Below are positions 14,143 to 15,346 of a DNA stretch of 15,346 nucleotides, in pieces. The stretch's first letter is position 1. Every line of letters starts with the position of its first letter. This DNA comes from Pseudomonadota bacterium (lineage in GTDB: Bacteria > Pseudomonadota > Alphaproteobacteria > Rhizobiales > Beijerinckiaceae), in NCBI GenBank assembly GCA_023426505.1, contig JAFAAP010000114.1:1-15346 (forward strand), in the 5' to 3' direction. The notes below the pieces were generated by a model. The model saw only the letters and a list, made by a program, of their open reading frames with translations. It did no database searches and had not been told where the DNA came from. Made by a program: the position numbers and the translations under genes.

Positions 14143-14928
14143 TTAGTCGGCCTCCTCGGCACAGGGCCACGAAGACGGCGCTGTCAGCCCCGAGGGCAGC
14201 TTCGTGTCGCTCGTGCCGCAGGCGATATCGACCTGGGCCTGCGTCAGCCCGGTCGCGCCGCTCAGGTCGGCGCCGCCGATCTGAGTCAGGTAAAGATAAG
14301 CCCGCGTGAAGTTCGTGCCTCTCAGGTCGGCTCCGGCGAGACGGGCGCGGGATAGGTTCGAGTAGCTGAAGTTCACGCCCGACAGGTTCGCATTCTGGAA
14401 GATGACGCGCGCAAGCTCCGCCTTCGACATGTCGGCGCCGGAAAGATCGGCGCCGCTGAAGTCGGACCGGTTCAGTTCGGCCTTGGAGAAGCTCACGCCG
14501 GCCGCCTTCACCTGAGCGAAATTCGAGCGGCTCATATCCGCCGACGAGAAGCTGGCGCCGGCGAGATTGGCCTGCCCGAAATTGGCCCGCCACCCGATCG
14601 ACTTGGCGAAATCCGCTTGCGAAAGATCCGCTCTCTCGAATCGGGTGCGGCTGACCTCAGTCTCGGTCAGCTTCGCGCCGACGAACTTCGAGCCGGCAAA
14701 GTCGCTGAGCGTGAGAAGGGAGCGGGAGAAGTTGCTGCCGCTCAGGTCGTCCCCTGCGAGCATCAGGCGGGCCTTCGAGCAGCCGGACCAGTCGACGCCG
14801 GGTCCCGGACTGTCCTGGCACTTCGCCTCCGCCGCGCCAGCGGAGGCCGCGAGAAGGATGAGCGCTCCCGCCAGAAGGCCGGCATGCCCTGCCTCGAACA
14901 CTTCGCCTCCGCGCGCGCTACACTTCAT
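14143..14928 (-). CDS. exported pentapeptide-repeat protein
   Basis: A 261-residue protein with a Sec signal peptide (hydrophobic stretch AGLLAGALILLAASAGAAEA, about 16-35, probable cleavage before K36). Residues about 53-225 are pentapeptide repeats of the A(D/N)LxX type (for example ADLSQADF, SFSSADMSRSNF, ADLSGADM), which fold as a right-handed beta helix. Cysteines C37 and C50 lie before the repeats, and C237 and C256 after them; they could form disulfides capping the helix in the periplasm. The C-terminal tail GLTQAQVDIACG ... SWPC also occurs in related alphaproteobacterial proteins as I recall them. ATG at 14928 has GAGAGGG 4 bases upstream; extending upstream would bury the signal peptide. 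The molecular role is unknown. It is convergent with the RTX gene and divergent from the lipoprotein gene. Confidence 0.88.
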   Translation of the reverse strand: MKCSARGGEVFEAGHAGLLAGALILLAASAGAAEAKCQDSPGPGVDWSGCSKARLMLAGDDLSGSNFSRSLLTLSDFAGSKFVGAKLTETEVSRTRFERADLSQADFAKSIGWRANFGQANLAGASFSSADMSRSNFAQVKAAGVSFSKAELNRSDFSGADLSGADMSKAELARVIFQNANLSGVNFSYSNLSRARLAGADLRGTNFTRAYLYLTQIGGADLSGATGLTQAQVDIACGTSDTKLPSGLTAPSSWPCAEEAD

Positions 14929-15156
14929 CTTTCCCTCTCGTCTCCACCGGCACGACCTCACCGGACGGTGAGCTGATCCCACAGGCGCCTGGGCACCCTT
15001 CCCCATTCGGGCGATTGTGGCAAATCACGGCGAAGAAACAAGCATCGACGGGTGGGACCGGGTTCCATCCGGAGGCCCGGAGAAGATGCGGGACAAGAGA
15101 CTCGACTTCTGGCCCTTATGGCTTAGGTTCCGCTTCGGAATGCATGGAGCAACACA

Positions 15157-15346
15157 ATGGGTATGAAGGCGTCGATCCCCGTCCTGGTCCTGGCTGGACT
15201 TGCCCTGGCCGGCTGCAACACGGGCGCGCCTCAAGGTGTCCTCCCGCGCGACCCACTGCCTCCGCCGCCATCGCTTGGCGGCAGCGCCCCGAGCGCCTCG
15301 CGCCAGTCGGCGGCCGCCGAGCGGCCCAACACGACCGTGCGCCGCC
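15157..15346 (+). CDS. small lipoprotein (partial, cut by the window end)
   Basis: The first 63 residues of a gene running off the window. A lipoprotein signal peptide is clear: positive N terminus (MGMK), hydrophobic core (IPVLVLAGLALA) and lipobox L17-A18-G19-C20, so Cys20 would be lipidated. Position 21 is Asn, not Asp, which favours the outer membrane by the E. coli rule; whether that rule holds here is uncertain. The rest seen is rich in Pro, Ser and Ala with no domain. ATG at 15157 has GGAG 8 bases upstream; ATG at 15163 is an alternative. Confidence 0.75.
   Translation, partial: MGMKASIPVLVLAGLALAGCNTGAPQGVLPRDPLPPPPSLGGSAPSASRQSAAAERPNTTVRR

Overview
The window looks like chromosomal DNA of a GC-rich alphaproteobacterium, probably of the order Hyphomicrobiales (a Microvirga/Methylobacterium-like organism would fit). 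The grounds are high GC with G/C-rich third codon positions, a class I PHA synthase, an IS5/IS427-type element, PilZ and secreted pentapeptide proteins, and several RTX proteins. The genus is inference from protein style; no 16S or marker gene is present.

Layout. 1-~500: 3' part of an IS5-family insertion sequence whose transposase is split by a -1 frame change at an A5G6 run. 635-999: minus-strand tRNA-Lys(CTT) and tRNA-Gln(CTG), both with encoded CCA; the tRNA-Gln is flanked by a perfect 12-bp inverted repeat. 1234-1862: two small minus-strand genes (helix-hairpin-helix protein, PilZ protein). 2120-2314: small unknown plus-strand gene. 2400-3620: minus-strand RTX protein with four tandem ~56-residue repeats. 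3917-4723: minus-strand zinc-ribbon/metallo-beta-lactamase-fold protein. 4969-6045: divergent zinc alcohol dehydrogenase with a strong terminator. 6115-8910: P2-type cation ATPase, followed 4 bases later by a truncated ABC ATPase. 9286-11154: phaC, convergent with a minus-strand polysaccharide lyase-RTX fusion (11179-12369). 12370-12817: gene-free, partly AT-rich stretch. 12818-14048: small unknown gene, then a third RTX protein. 14143-14928: minus-strand exported pentapeptide-repeat protein. 15157-end: start of a small lipoprotein.

How the parts relate. There is no single large operon. The recurring theme is export and the cell surface: three RTX proteins with different N-terminal modules (tandem repeats, polysaccharide lyase, serralysin-type C-domain) but no type I secretion genes nearby, so they probably use a secretion machine encoded elsewhere. 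Two of them, 7.5 kb apart, share a homologous C-terminal segment, which looks like a reusable export tail. The remaining genes are mostly single transcription units for metabolism (secondary alcohol oxidation, PHA storage) or ion transport. I see no CRISPR array, toxin-antitoxin pair or recognisable defence system. The least ordinary signals are the tRNA-Gln leader/trailer complementarity, the RTX repeat architecture, the lyase-RTX fusion and the IS frameshift site.
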